DNA of 64,000 nucleotides from Pyruvatibacter sp. (GTDB lineage Bacteria; Pseudomonadota; Alphaproteobacteria; CGMCC-115125). Where the stretch lies: positions 124,001 to 188,000 of the forward strand of contig NZ_JAVJSC010000004.1 of the NCBI RefSeq assembly GCF_040219635.1. Direction: 5' to 3'. Positions within the stretch are counted from its first letter, which is position 1, and every line of letters begins with the position of its first letter. The notes beneath the pieces are model-generated. The model did no database searches. It was given only the letters and a program-made list of their open reading frames with translations, and had not been told where the DNA came from. The position numbers and the translations under genes were made by a program. Shown piece after piece: positions 18,090 through 25,746 of the stretch.

Positions 18090-18445
18090 TACTTTCCCGG
18101 CCCTGCTACCGGACCGGTTGGAGCGGGCTGTTGCACTGGTGGCTTGAAGGTGGCTGTCAGAAGTTCTGAAATGATGCGGACAAAACCCGTCACCCCACCG
18201 TCGGTGGTCATGCGCGCCACGTCGTCGTCGGCAATCTGCTGCCCTGCCCCACGCAACCCGGCCCCGATGATGGCAACGCACTGGCGCGCACTCAGCCGAC
18301 CGGAGCGAAGTTTTTCAGCGACGGACAAAATATCTTCACCGCCGAATGCATCTTCCAGTTCCGCCAGAGCGCCCAGCGTCAACACAAGTGTATGGAGCTC
18401 GCCGTTGAGAACGGCGCTGATTTCTCCGCGATGTCGGTTTGCCAT
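18089..18445 (-). CDS. GTA g10, gene transfer agent family protein (tail tube tail-assembly chaperone region)
   Basis: 118 residues: 'ANRHRGEISAVLNGELHTLV', then 'LGALAELEDAFGGEDILSVA' and 'CVAIIGAGLRGAG', the pattern of the GTA-gp10 family that lies between tail tube (g9) and tape measure (g11). Probably a tail assembly chaperone by position, as the corresponding slot in siphophages is. C-terminal 20 residues are Pro/Gly-rich and poorly conserved. Three bases behind g9. Confidence 0.88.
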   Translation of the reverse strand: MANRHRGEISAVLNGELHTLVLTLGALAELEDAFGGEDILSVAEKLRSGRLSARQCVAIIGAGLRGAGQQIADDDVARMTTDGGVTGFVRIISELLTATFKPPVQQPAPTGPVAGPGK

Positions 18446-18448
18446 GCC

Positions 18449-18865
18449 CTAGCTCGCAACCGAGAAGGCAAGCGCACCGGCGGATGCAAGCGTCAGCTCA
18501 TAGGTCATCTCGCCGTCGTGTTCGCCCGCATAATCCAGTCCGGTAATCTGGAAGGCGCCTTCGACGGTGCCAAAGTCAGGAACAACCACCTGCCAATCAC
18601 GTATGGTGCCGGCGAAAAACAATTCGCGCACAGTGGCGTCTGATGCCGCATCCTTGAACACGCCGGCTCCGCTCAATGCAGCCGCCTTGATGCCTGCTTC
18701 GCCCAGCAGTTCACGCCAGGCACCGGATGAATCGGTGTTGGTAATATCCACTGTCTGAGCATTGAACGACAGGGCGCGCGATCGCAGGCCTGCAACTGTC
18801 ACAAATGTTCCCGCGCCGTCGCTGTCGAGTTTCAACAGCAGGTCTTTCCCCTTTTGGGCACTCAT
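18449..18865 (-). CDS. GTA g9, major tail tube protein
   Basis: 138 residues of the TP901-1/GTA major tail family: 'AQKGKDLLLKLDSDGAGTFV', 'SFNAQTVDITNTDSSGAWRE', 'LLGEAGIKAAALSGAGVFKD' and the closing 'TYELTLASAGALAFS'. Polymerises into the tail tube. Complete and intact. Confidence 0.92.
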   Translation of the reverse strand: MSAQKGKDLLLKLDSDGAGTFVTVAGLRSRALSFNAQTVDITNTDSSGAWRELLGEAGIKAAALSGAGVFKDAASDATVRELFFAGTIRDWQVVVPDFGTVEGAFQITGLDYAGEHDGEMTYELTLASAGALAFSVAS

Positions 18866-18894
18866 GTGTTTTCTCCGGTGTTGTGTAAGGACAA

Positions 18895-19305
18895 CTAGGT
18901 GGCGTCGGTGACGGCTCGGAAGCTGACAATGCCGTGCCAGGTTTCGCCGTCGGGGTCTGTCAGGATCTGCGCCTGGGTAAATCGCAGATTGATGAGCACG
19001 CCGCTTTCAAGCGACAGGCTTTGGTCATGCAGGCATGCATGCAGTGCATCGGAAATATCGCGCACACGCCGACGCCCGCCGTCGCGCACCCAGATGTGCA
19101 GGCGCATGTCATGCATTGCACCTGTTTCGGTGCTTGTGCTCCAGTCGCGCCACACGCCGTCGCCAAGCGTGACGTAGGGCAATGTGGCATCCGCGGGCAC
19201 GCGGTCGTGTATATGTGCGCCGCCCAGCAATGCGAGCAGCAGCGCGTCACCCGTCAGTGCTGAGAACACCGCCTTTTGCAGCGCCCAGCTTTGTGTGCCG
19301 CTCAT
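18895..19305 (-). CDS. GTA g8, DUF3168 tail terminator
   Basis: 136 residues: 'LQKAVFSALTGDALLLALLG', 'IHDRVPADATLPYVTLGDG', 'MRLHIWVRDGGRRRVRDISD' and the DUF3168 end 'HGIVSFRAVTD'. In siphophage-like particles this protein caps the tail tube at the head end. Starts 4 bases inside the preceding gp10-like gene. Confidence 0.9.
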   Translation of the reverse strand: MSGTQSWALQKAVFSALTGDALLLALLGGAHIHDRVPADATLPYVTLGDGVWRDWSTSTETGAMHDMRLHIWVRDGGRRRVRDISDALHACLHDQSLSLESGVLINLRFTQAQILTDPDGETWHGIVSFRAVTDAT

Positions 19306-19712
19306 GATTGTCGTGCTCCCATGACTTTCGCCACGATGGCCCTCACTTTTTGTTTGAAACCGTGCCGATGGGCATCAAGTGCTGGCGCAAGCCACGGCAT
19401 CGCGCGCATATGGCGCGTGCCAAACTCCAGGTGCGCGCCATACGACAGAAAACTTCCGACACGGACGACAAGACCATTGGCCAACAGCACAACTGTCAGC
19501 GACCGTGCCAGCCGGCCTGACTGCGAAACGGGTCGCACCGCCGCATTATCAAGGTGCGCTTGCGCCGTGCTGCGCACAGCCTGTGCGGTAGCGGCAACCT
19601 CTGTCTTAAGGGCGCTTGCTGTTTTGCGGGCACGCCGCACAAGCTGGCGGCGCAGCTCGGTCTCGCCTTTTATGGTGACGCGGGCACGGATCATGTTTGA
19701 TGTTCCCGGCAC
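19302..19712 (-). CDS. HK97-gp10-like tail completion protein, extra to the RcGTA set
   Basis: 136 residues: 'RARVTIKGETELRRQLVRRA', helical 'TASALKTEVAATAQAVRSTA', 'SYGAHLEFGTRHMRAMPWLA' and 'PALDAHRHGFKQKVRAI'. The 'YAxxxEFGTxxMxAxPFLxPA' pattern is typical of HK97 gp10-like proteins that join head and tail. It overlaps g7 by 22 bases and g8 by 4, so it is built into the operon. RcGTA, as I know it, goes straight from g7 to g8 without this gene. Confidence 0.82.
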   Translation of the reverse strand: MPGTSNMIRARVTIKGETELRRQLVRRARKTASALKTEVAATAQAVRSTAQAHLDNAAVRPVSQSGRLARSLTVVLLANGLVVRVGSFLSYGAHLEFGTRHMRAMPWLAPALDAHRHGFKQKVRAIVAKVMGARQS

Positions 19713-20029
19713 AGGATTTCCAGCCAGCGTCTTTGGCCGTCAGGATCAATTGCCGCGTCGATTGTCAGCACATCAGACCCTGACCGCAGGCGCTGGCCGG
19801 GTCTGATATCGGTGCGATACCGACAGGTCACACGAAAGTGCACCGCGCTGCCGGGCTGTTCCGCGTCAACGTCATGGCGAGGTGACAAAGGGGCGAGCGC
19901 GCCCCAGAAACTTGTGACCACCTGCCAGCTACGTTGGCTGCCGCCGCCGCCATCAGCGGCAAAAACCGGGTGTTCAAGCACCAGCCGGTGACGCAGATGG
20001 CCGGGGTGAGAGGGTCTTGCGGACGTCAT
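19691..20029 (-). CDS. GTA g7, head-tail adaptor (stopper)
   Basis: 112 residues of the SPP1 gp16 / phage head-tail joining family: 'LRHRLVLEHPVFAADGGGGS', 'WQVVTSFWGALAPLSPRHDV', 'VTCRYRTDIRPGQRLRSGSD', 'RRWLEILCREH'. Forms the ring that closes the head after packaging. Order connector (g6) - stopper (g7) is as in other GTAs. Confidence 0.9.
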   Translation of the reverse strand: MTSARPSHPGHLRHRLVLEHPVFAADGGGGSQRSWQVVTSFWGALAPLSPRHDVDAEQPGSAVHFRVTCRYRTDIRPGQRLRSGSDVLTIDAAIDPDGQRRWLEILCREHQT

Positions 20030-20032
20030 CGG

Positions 20033-20611
20033 CTAGAGCCTAGCCAGGCGGTAATTGGCCACCAGCGCATTGACCGTGCCGGGCACCTGTGCCGCAGCCG
20101 CGTTGATGACGACAGGCAGGCGGTTTTCATACCAATGGGCAACGAGCAACAACACCGCATGGCCGAGCGGCGGCGGCACATCCGTTGCTGCATCGCCGTA
20201 GCCCGCCGTAAAGCGAATGCGGATACCGCCTGCGGGGCGGGTTACTGCGGGCCATGTGACGCCGGGTTTCAGCACAATGCGTGGTGCAGGCCCGACTGTT
20301 TCAACAGTGTAGTTATTGGCTGACCACAGTTTCTCGCCGCCTTCGGAATCAAGCAGCATCACAGACTGCACGGCTTGCAATGGCGGTGCAGGCAGCACAA
20401 GGCTGCGTGACGCCGGCCACCTGTCGCGTGTCTCTTCATGGGTACGCGTTACCAGTGATCGCCCGGTATTGGCCTCAACGGTCATGCGCGCGGTTGTGAT
20501 AAGCGTTGTGAGCAGCGCATCTTCGTCGCTGGTTTCAACGCGCAGGAGTGTCTTGGCCTCTGCAAGCGTTACCGGCTCGACAAGGGGCTGCGTGATGATC
20601 TGCAGGGTCAT
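20033..20611 (-). CDS. GTA g6, head-tail connector protein
   Basis: 192 residues: 'EPVTLAEAKTLLRVETSDED', 'LLTTLITTARMTVEANTGRS', 'RIRFTAGYGDAATDVPPPLG' and 'AVLLLVAHWYENR', the phage_gp6/QLRG family pattern. Binds below the portal. Three bases upstream-adjacent to the inserted 301-residue gene, so the inserted genes are transcribed with it. Confidence 0.9.
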   Translation of the reverse strand: MTLQIITQPLVEPVTLAEAKTLLRVETSDEDALLTTLITTARMTVEANTGRSLVTRTHEETRDRWPASRSLVLPAPPLQAVQSVMLLDSEGGEKLWSANNYTVETVGPAPRIVLKPGVTWPAVTRPAGGIRIRFTAGYGDAATDVPPPLGHAVLLLVAHWYENRLPVVINAAAAQVPGTVNALVANYRLARL

Positions 20612-20613
20612 GA

Positions 20614-21519
20614 TTATCCGATGATCGAGCGATAGGGCTGGGCGGCGACGGGTATTGTCAACGTCGCGCCGGATGCTGTGAGCGTGGTTGTTGAGCCATC
20701 TTCAAATGTTGCGGTGAATGAATGATCCAATGTGAGACCCGGCAGAGAGCTCACCGACGTCAATTCAATAACGGCCGCGTCGCGTGTGGCTGTTGCGCCG
20801 GGTGCAAGGATGGGAGACCCAATCGCACCCGCCTGCACGTCCGGCCACACGACCAGAACATCGGTTGCGAATGTGTCGAAGCCGTTGCTGATGGTGGCCG
20901 AGATGCCGGTTGCCTGCTGGGTAACGGCAAACCGTTTCCACTGCTGCGTGGCGATATACACCTGCGGCCAGGTTCCCGCGCCCAATGCAAACTGCTGTGA
21001 GATACCTGCGCTATTGTCGCGCACCCATATCTGGTGGCTGTGCGTCCCAGACGAAAGCGCCGTCGTGAGGTTGGCAAAGGTGTTGCCTATCGCGGGAAAC
21101 TGAATGCGGTAGGCCGTACCGGTTGAGCCGTCCGGCAGCGTGGTCGTGACCGGTGCGACCGTTGAATTGGCGCCAATGCCGAACGTCGAGGCGGCAATGG
21201 CCTGGGGGTTAAGCCGTGTGCGCGCGGGCTCATGGATGAGGCCACGCAATGGCACGATCAACGGCTGGTGAGGCCCTGCCGCCACCGGAATGTCAAACGG
21301 TGTCAGAGCCCAGGCAGGTGTTGCGCGGTCAACCGTTATGCCGGGTACAGATGTAAACCCCGCATATGCTGTGCCGCCCGCCATGTAGAGGCCAGCGCTG
21401 AAATCAAACGCCAGAACCGCATCTGTTGGCCACCAGGCACGACGCCGCGCCGCAAGCGGCTGACTGACAGGACTGGTGGCGTGCCGGGCGGGTGCGTGCG
21501 TGGTTGGGTGAGCGGTCAC
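20614..21519 (-). CDS. Phage structural-like protein of unknown function, inserted between capsid and connector
   Basis: 301 residues, no membrane or signal sequence. 'VLAFDFSAGLYMAGGTAYAG' and 'FTSVPGITVDRATPAWALTP' recall the opening of phage particle proteins that carry a lectin-like (carbohydrate-binding) domain. The middle 'SSGTHSHQIWVRDNSAGISQ' and 'WPQVYIATQQWKRFAVTQQA' followed by 'FATDVLVVWPDVQAGAIGSP' fit a jelly-roll-type binding domain. The C-terminal 60 residues are a small beta domain ('ATFEDGSTTTLTASGATLTI'). Likely decorates the head or binds cells. Inference from composition and place only; no family recognised with certainty. Confidence 0.6.
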   Translation of the reverse strand: MTAHPTTHAPARHATSPVSQPLAARRRAWWPTDAVLAFDFSAGLYMAGGTAYAGFTSVPGITVDRATPAWALTPFDIPVAAGPHQPLIVPLRGLIHEPARTRLNPQAIAASTFGIGANSTVAPVTTTLPDGSTGTAYRIQFPAIGNTFANLTTALSSGTHSHQIWVRDNSAGISQQFALGAGTWPQVYIATQQWKRFAVTQQATGISATISNGFDTFATDVLVVWPDVQAGAIGSPILAPGATATRDAAVIELTSVSSLPGLTLDHSFTATFEDGSTTTLTASGATLTIPVAAQPYRSIIG

Positions 21520-21530
21520 TGCTGCCGACC

Positions 21531-21800
21531 CTAAATGCCGGCGGTCACGTCAGGTGATGTTGCACCCGACAGCGACACGCGCAGTTTGCACAGCCCAATG
21601 CGAAAATTGCCGGCGCCGGGCGCAGTAAACGTTGCGTCCGGCCCAACAATTATCCAGTTGGTGCCGTTGTCAAAGCTAGCTTCAAGAACGACAGTGCCGC
21701 CGTCAAACGTACCATGAGCAAAGAATGTACCCTCGCCGCCATGCCAGTGGGTGGCGGCGCTGGTGCCGTTTGTCGTGCGGTTGGTAAACAGGAGCGCCAT
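21531..21800 (-). CDS. Small beta-rich phage-like protein, inserted between capsid and connector
   Basis: 89 residues: 'THWHGGEGTFFAHGTFDGGT', 'LEASFDNGTNWIIVGPDATF', 'FRIGLCKLRVSLSGAT'. The layout (value, variance, 'GTxVxLxxSxDNGxTW') is that of small beta-sandwich domains found in phage head or tail decoration proteins. It lies 11 bases from the 301-residue gene and 32 bases after the 141-residue gene. Probably a structural subunit; function not known. Confidence 0.55.
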   Translation of the reverse strand: MALLFTNRTTNGTSAATHWHGGEGTFFAHGTFDGGTVVLEASFDNGTNWIIVGPDATFTAPGAGNFRIGLCKLRVSLSGATSPDVTAGI

Positions 21801-21832
21801 TGCGCCGCCTCCTTTTTGAAAGGGTGTGGACG

Positions 21833-22258
21833 CTAAGCAGGCCTGGCGTGTGCGTGGGACAGCAGGGCAATGGCGGCCAGCGGCGTGCCGTTGGCGTGGA
21901 TGCCCGTCAGGTCAGCCACAACGCGGGAGTACCGTCGCCCACCGATATAGCCGACGCGATAGACGCGTTCGTCTTCAGTGGCGTCGTCAATGGTGGCGAA
22001 GATACCGCCAGTGGCGATTTCGGCACCGATGACGTCTGACGTTTCAACACTCTCCCACGTTGATGTGTCGTGAGAGTGTTCAAGTTTGATGTCGATTTTG
22101 ACAGAGGCCGACAACGTGTCGGCGGACTGTCCGGCAATGACGGCGTGTTCCACGCTTTCAAAGCCACGTCGATCCACCGTTGTTCCGGTTGTGTCGCCGG
22201 TGACGGTAGCGGGCACAAGCGTGTGCCGCACCGCCACCTGATTATGCAGGTCGCGCAT
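21833..22258 (-). CDS. Phage-like structural protein, inserted between capsid and connector
   Basis: 141 residues. 'MRDLHNQVAVRHTLVPATVT', 'DRRGFESVEHAVIAGQSADT', 'VKIDIKLEHSHDTSTWESVE' and 'VYRVGYIGGRRYSRVVADLT' are strongly phage-like: in several phages a gene with 'YRVGYVGGKRYIR' follows the capsid gene and encodes a minor head or decoration protein. First of the three inserted genes, 38 bases behind the capsid stop. RcGTA has no gene here that I know of. Confidence 0.6.
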   Translation of the reverse strand: MRDLHNQVAVRHTLVPATVTGDTTGTTVDRRGFESVEHAVIAGQSADTLSASVKIDIKLEHSHDTSTWESVETSDVIGAEIATGGIFATIDDATEDERVYRVGYIGGRRYSRVVADLTGIHANGTPLAAIALLSHAHARPA

Positions 22259-22296
22259 GTGTGTTGGTGTCCTGTTTGTCAGTGAGGAAAATGAAA

Positions 22297-23610
22297 TCAG
22301 GAGGCTGCAAACTTCAGCAGCTTGATGGCCTCGAAGTTCTGCACGCCGCCGCCGACACGTTTGGTGGTGTAGAACATCACGTAGGGCTTGCGGGTGTAGG
22401 GGTCGCGCAGGGTGCGCACGCCCAGCCGGTCCACCACCAGGTAGCCGCGGCGGAAGTCGCCAAAGGCAATGGCGTTGGCGTCGGACGCAATGTCCGGCAT
22501 GTCTTCGGCTTCGGTGATGGCAAAGTTAAGCAGCGTTGCAGGCTGACCGGCAGCCAGGCCCGGCTGCCACAGATAGTTGCCGTCGCCATCCTTGAACTTG
22601 CGGATTTCACCCTGGGTATTGCGGTTCATCACCCAGTGCGCATTAGCGCGGTAGCCGGACTTGAGCGCATAGACCAGATCAACCAGTGCATCGTTGGGGT
22701 TGGACGTTGCAAAGGCACCGTTGGCACCTGTCGGCATGTAACCAAGTTTGCCCCAGCTCCAGGTTTCATCGGCCACACTGTCATAGGCGAGGAAACCGCG
22801 CGGCTTGCGCACGCCATCGCCGGTGACAAAGGCTGTGCCTTCCTGCTCCGCAAACGCGATCTGCACTTCGGAGGCCAGCCAGTCTTCGATGTTGACAGCG
22901 CTGTCATCCAGCAATGACTGGGTGGCGGCGGGCATGGCGTAGAGTTCCATGGTGGGGAACTCCATTTCAGACAACACGGGGGCTGCCGTCTCCGGGCGGG
23001 TTTCCTGCTCACCAACCCAGCCGGCAATGGCGCCGGTGGTGGCAATGGGCTTTTTCAATGACGAGCCTGACACCTGACGAACATCCGCAATGGCACGAAT
23101 GGGCGAGGCTTCAGACAGCACGCGGCCGATCTCGTTTTCGGTTTCCGTCGGCACAAGATAGCCGCCGTCAGGGTCTGACTGGCGCGACAGGGCCTTCACT
23201 TCAAGGGCACGCAGATCAAACGCATCGCCGTTGCGCATATAACCGTCCCAGGCGCGCTTGTGCTCAAGGGCTGTGTGGGTCAACGCACCTGCTGCAATGC
23301 CATTGCGGCCTGGGCGGCGGGCCTTAAGCGTCATGTCATCCATACGGCGCTTTTGCTCGTCCATGGCGGTGTTGATGCGCTCGACTTTGTCGGCGGTCAC
23401 AACATCCGACGACATGCGCTTTTCAATCTGGCCGAGGCGCTCGTCGTTGGCATCCTTGAACTGCTCGAAGGCAGACAGAAACTCGCCGAACGCATCACGC
23501 AATTCAGACGACTGCGGATCCCAGGCAGATGATCCGGGCGGCGTGGTGTCGGCCTTGTGTTCAAGGGTATGGGGGGAGGCGGTGTGGGCCGCCTTGGTTT
23601 CAAGCGTCAT
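22297..23610 (-). CDS. GTA g5, HK97-family major capsid protein
   Basis: 437 residues. The N-terminal ~110 residues are a charged helical scaffold (delta) domain with 'LRDAFGEFLSAFEQFKDAND' and 'RLGQIEKRMSSDVV'. The cleavage region is followed by the capsid fold: 'SDPDGGYLVPTETENEIGRV', 'ETAAPVLSEMEFPTMELYAM', 'NIEDWLASEVQIAFAEQEGT', 'FVTGDGVRKPRGFLAY' and 'YVMFYTTKRVGGGVQNFEAI'. Forms the GTA head after cleavage by g4. The start overlaps the protease stop by 4 bases. Confidence 0.93.
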   Translation of the reverse strand: MTLETKAAHTASPHTLEHKADTTPPGSSAWDPQSSELRDAFGEFLSAFEQFKDANDERLGQIEKRMSSDVVTADKVERINTAMDEQKRRMDDMTLKARRPGRNGIAAGALTHTALEHKRAWDGYMRNGDAFDLRALEVKALSRQSDPDGGYLVPTETENEIGRVLSEASPIRAIADVRQVSGSSLKKPIATTGAIAGWVGEQETRPETAAPVLSEMEFPTMELYAMPAATQSLLDDSAVNIEDWLASEVQIAFAEQEGTAFVTGDGVRKPRGFLAYDSVADETWSWGKLGYMPTGANGAFATSNPNDALVDLVYALKSGYRANAHWVMNRNTQGEIRKFKDGDGNYLWQPGLAAGQPATLLNFAITEAEDMPDIASDANAIAFGDFRRGYLVVDRLGVRTLRDPYTRKPYVMFYTTKRVGGGVQNFEAIKLLKFAAS

Positions 23611-24215
23611 GCGTCTGTGGCTCCTTTGCCGGTTAAATCGGGGGACGCGAGGGCTGCACTGGCGCGGCGCATGGCGCGGGCCAGTGCAGTTGATTGCATT
23701 TGCGAGAATGCTGTTTGGGGTGCAGCCTTGACGTGACTCACGCGGGCGGCCTCAAGCATGGGAAATGTCACAAGTGAGATTTCCCACAGGTCAATTTCGT
23801 GCAACACCCTCCCTCCCCCCGGACGACGTGTGGCGCGCACGGCATGAAAGCCGATGGAGAGCCCGGTAAGGGCACCAGCCTTGAGCAACGCGTGGGCCTC
23901 GTGGCCTGCAGCGCTTTGCATGGCGAGCTGACCCTCTGCCCAAAGCCCGCGCTCATCTTCGCGCAGTGACATCCAGGTGCCGACCGGGCGGGCCATATCG
24001 TGCTGATACAACAGTGCAATGCGCGACGTGGCCCGGCGGGCAAGCGCTGCTGAAAACGCGCCGGGAGATACAATGTCGCCCTGATCATCTGCCTCGCTGA
24101 ACAGCGATGCGTAGCCTGCGAAACGGCCGTCAGGGGTGTTGGCGGAATACGCAGACGAGGATACGCCCGCGCGCAAAGGCGCAACGGCACGCTTGGTGAA
24201 AAGCGGTCGGGTCAT
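23607..24215 (-). CDS. GTA g4, HK97-family prohead protease
   Basis: 202 residues. 'RFAGYASLFSEADDQGDIVS' (start of the fold), His in 'ALLYQHDMARPVG' ('LxxH' catalytic His), 'ALTGLSIGFHAVRATRR' with the catalytic Ser, and 'LWEISLVTFPMLEAARVSHV' with the acidic partner, in the U35 peptidase order. Matures the capsid by removing the scaffold domain of g5. Upstream gene is g3.5. Confidence 0.92.
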   Translation of the reverse strand: MTRPLFTKRAVAPLRAGVSSSAYSANTPDGRFAGYASLFSEADDQGDIVSPGAFSAALARRATSRIALLYQHDMARPVGTWMSLREDERGLWAEGQLAMQSAAGHEAHALLKAGALTGLSIGFHAVRATRRPGGGRVLHEIDLWEISLVTFPMLEAARVSHVKAAPQTAFSQMQSTALARAMRRASAALASPDLTGKGATDA

Positions 24216-24244
24216 ATATTGCTCTGTATAAGGAACAGGTACGT

Positions 24245-24520
24245 TTAATTGTCGCTCAAACGATCAAGCTTCGTCTCGATGCGGTCTACTGACTGACGCA
24301 GATAACGCATTTGCTCTTCCAGGCGTGCGGTGCGCTCGCCAACGCCAGAGATCGCAATAAGCTCACGCTCCATATAATCTATGCGCTGCATGGCGGCACC
24401 GGCCCAGATGAGTGCGCCGGCGGTTTGAATCGTCATGGCCGCTATGAGCGCAATCGGTACGCGCTTGTCGAGATGCCAATGGCCGTTGTCTACCGTGTTA
24501 CCTGCTGGCTGCATCGCCAT
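24245..24520 (-). CDS. GTA g3.5-like small membrane/coiled-coil protein
   Basis: About 91 residues (start taken at 24520, MAMQPAG; an ATG at 24550 is also in frame). One hydrophobic helix 'VPIALIAAMTIQTAGALIWA' and a C-terminal coiled coil 'RTARLEEQMRYLRQSVDRIE'. Lies between portal and protease, overlapping the portal stop, exactly where GTAs have g3.5. Role unknown; scaffold-like or membrane-linked assembly help would fit. Confidence 0.72.
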   Translation of the reverse strand: MAMQPAGNTVDNGHWHLDKRVPIALIAAMTIQTAGALIWAGAAMQRIDYMERELIAISGVGERTARLEEQMRYLRQSVDRIETKLDRLSDN

Positions 24521-25682
24521 ACCCCACTGCGACACGTTTTTCGTCATCACTCAGAAAATCAGCCGCACTTACCCGGCTCCACAGCGCGTCACGGTCAGCG
24601 CTCAAAGCATCAAGGGCGTCGGGGTCGTACCAGACGCGCAGGTTGTTGCCGTAGCGCGGCGCCAGCCAGGTGGTCATGGCGTGGCAGTAGCGGGCGACCA
24701 GTGGCAGCACGGTTTCGCGCCAGAACGCGCGGTTGGCTTCGGCGTAGTTGGCATAGGTGTTGTCACCGGGAATGCCCAGCAACATGGGCGGGATGCCGAA
24801 GGCCAGGGCTATTTCGCGCGCGGCGACGTTTTTGGCCTCGATGAAATCCATGTCCTTGGGGCTGAGTGACATTGCTTTCCAATCCAGCCCACCTTCCAAC
24901 AGCAGCGGGCGACCTGCATTGTCCGTTCCCTGATAGTTCTGCTCCAACTCATCCTTGAGACGGGTGAACTGTTCGTCGGTCAGGTGCTCCGCACCTTCGG
25001 TGCCTGCATACACGAGCGCGCCGGAGGGGCGGGCGGCGTTATCAAGCAGTGCCTTGTTCCAGGCACCGGCTGAATTGTGAATGTCGATGGCGAAAGCAGC
25101 CGCCTCAAGCGGGCTCATACCGTAGTGGTCATCCGTTGGGTGAAACAGCTTGAGGTGCAGGACGGGGCCGGCCATAGGGCCTGCGTCGGGCAACGCGAAA
25201 GTCACGGTCTCACCACCTGATGCATACTCATAGGCTTCCGGCCAGCCTTGCGGACCGGGCACGACTTTCATGCGGTCGGGGCGCAGGGCATACAGCTCTC
25301 GCGGCGTCCCTTCAACGTCCACCACCTCCATGTAGGCGTTACCGGCAGACTGCAAATGCGCAAAGAAAGCGCAGCGCACGTCGCTTCCTTCTTCCATGGG
25401 GTTCGGTCGCGCCAGCAGGTCGAGCAGCGGGTGGCTCTCCAGCTCGGCGGTGCCCTGATACATCAGCAACGGCACGGAGGCCGCGCTTTCAGCGATCCGG
25501 CGCACCGCGCGATAGACGATGGGGTTTTTCTCCAGCCCCTCGCGGGCAAGCGCTGCATAATCGCGCGGTGTCCAGCGCGGGCGGCCCTGCAGATGCAGGG
25601 CAACAACAGAGCCTGCGCGTGAGGCTTTTGTTTCAGGCGCGCGGGTGTGCGCCCGGCGAGTGGGCCAGGGAAAAAGGGGCAT
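24498..25682 (-). CDS. GTA g3, HK97-family portal protein
   Basis: 394 residues. 'KNPIVYRAVRRIAESAASVP', 'LLDLLARPNPMEEGSDVRCA', 'LHLKLFHPTDDHYGMSPLEA', 'YQGTDNAGRPLLLEGGLDWK' and 'AREIALAFGIPPMLLGIPGD' with 'NYAEANRAFWRETVLPLVAR' are the phage portal family pattern over its whole length. Forms the DNA-packaging channel at one head vertex. Intact. Confidence 0.93.
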   Translation of the reverse strand: MPLFPWPTRRAHTRAPETKASRAGSVVALHLQGRPRWTPRDYAALAREGLEKNPIVYRAVRRIAESAASVPLLMYQGTAELESHPLLDLLARPNPMEEGSDVRCAFFAHLQSAGNAYMEVVDVEGTPRELYALRPDRMKVVPGPQGWPEAYEYASGGETVTFALPDAGPMAGPVLHLKLFHPTDDHYGMSPLEAAAFAIDIHNSAGAWNKALLDNAARPSGALVYAGTEGAEHLTDEQFTRLKDELEQNYQGTDNAGRPLLLEGGLDWKAMSLSPKDMDFIEAKNVAAREIALAFGIPPMLLGIPGDNTYANYAEANRAFWRETVLPLVARYCHAMTTWLAPRYGNNLRVWYDPDALDALSADRDALWSRVSAADFLSDDEKRVAVGYGDAASR

Positions 25683-25746
25683 AGGGGCTTTCTGGTCGGG
25701 AGGGGCTTAGACCCTCTGGTCAAGCCAGAGTGACAGCGGCACTTTT

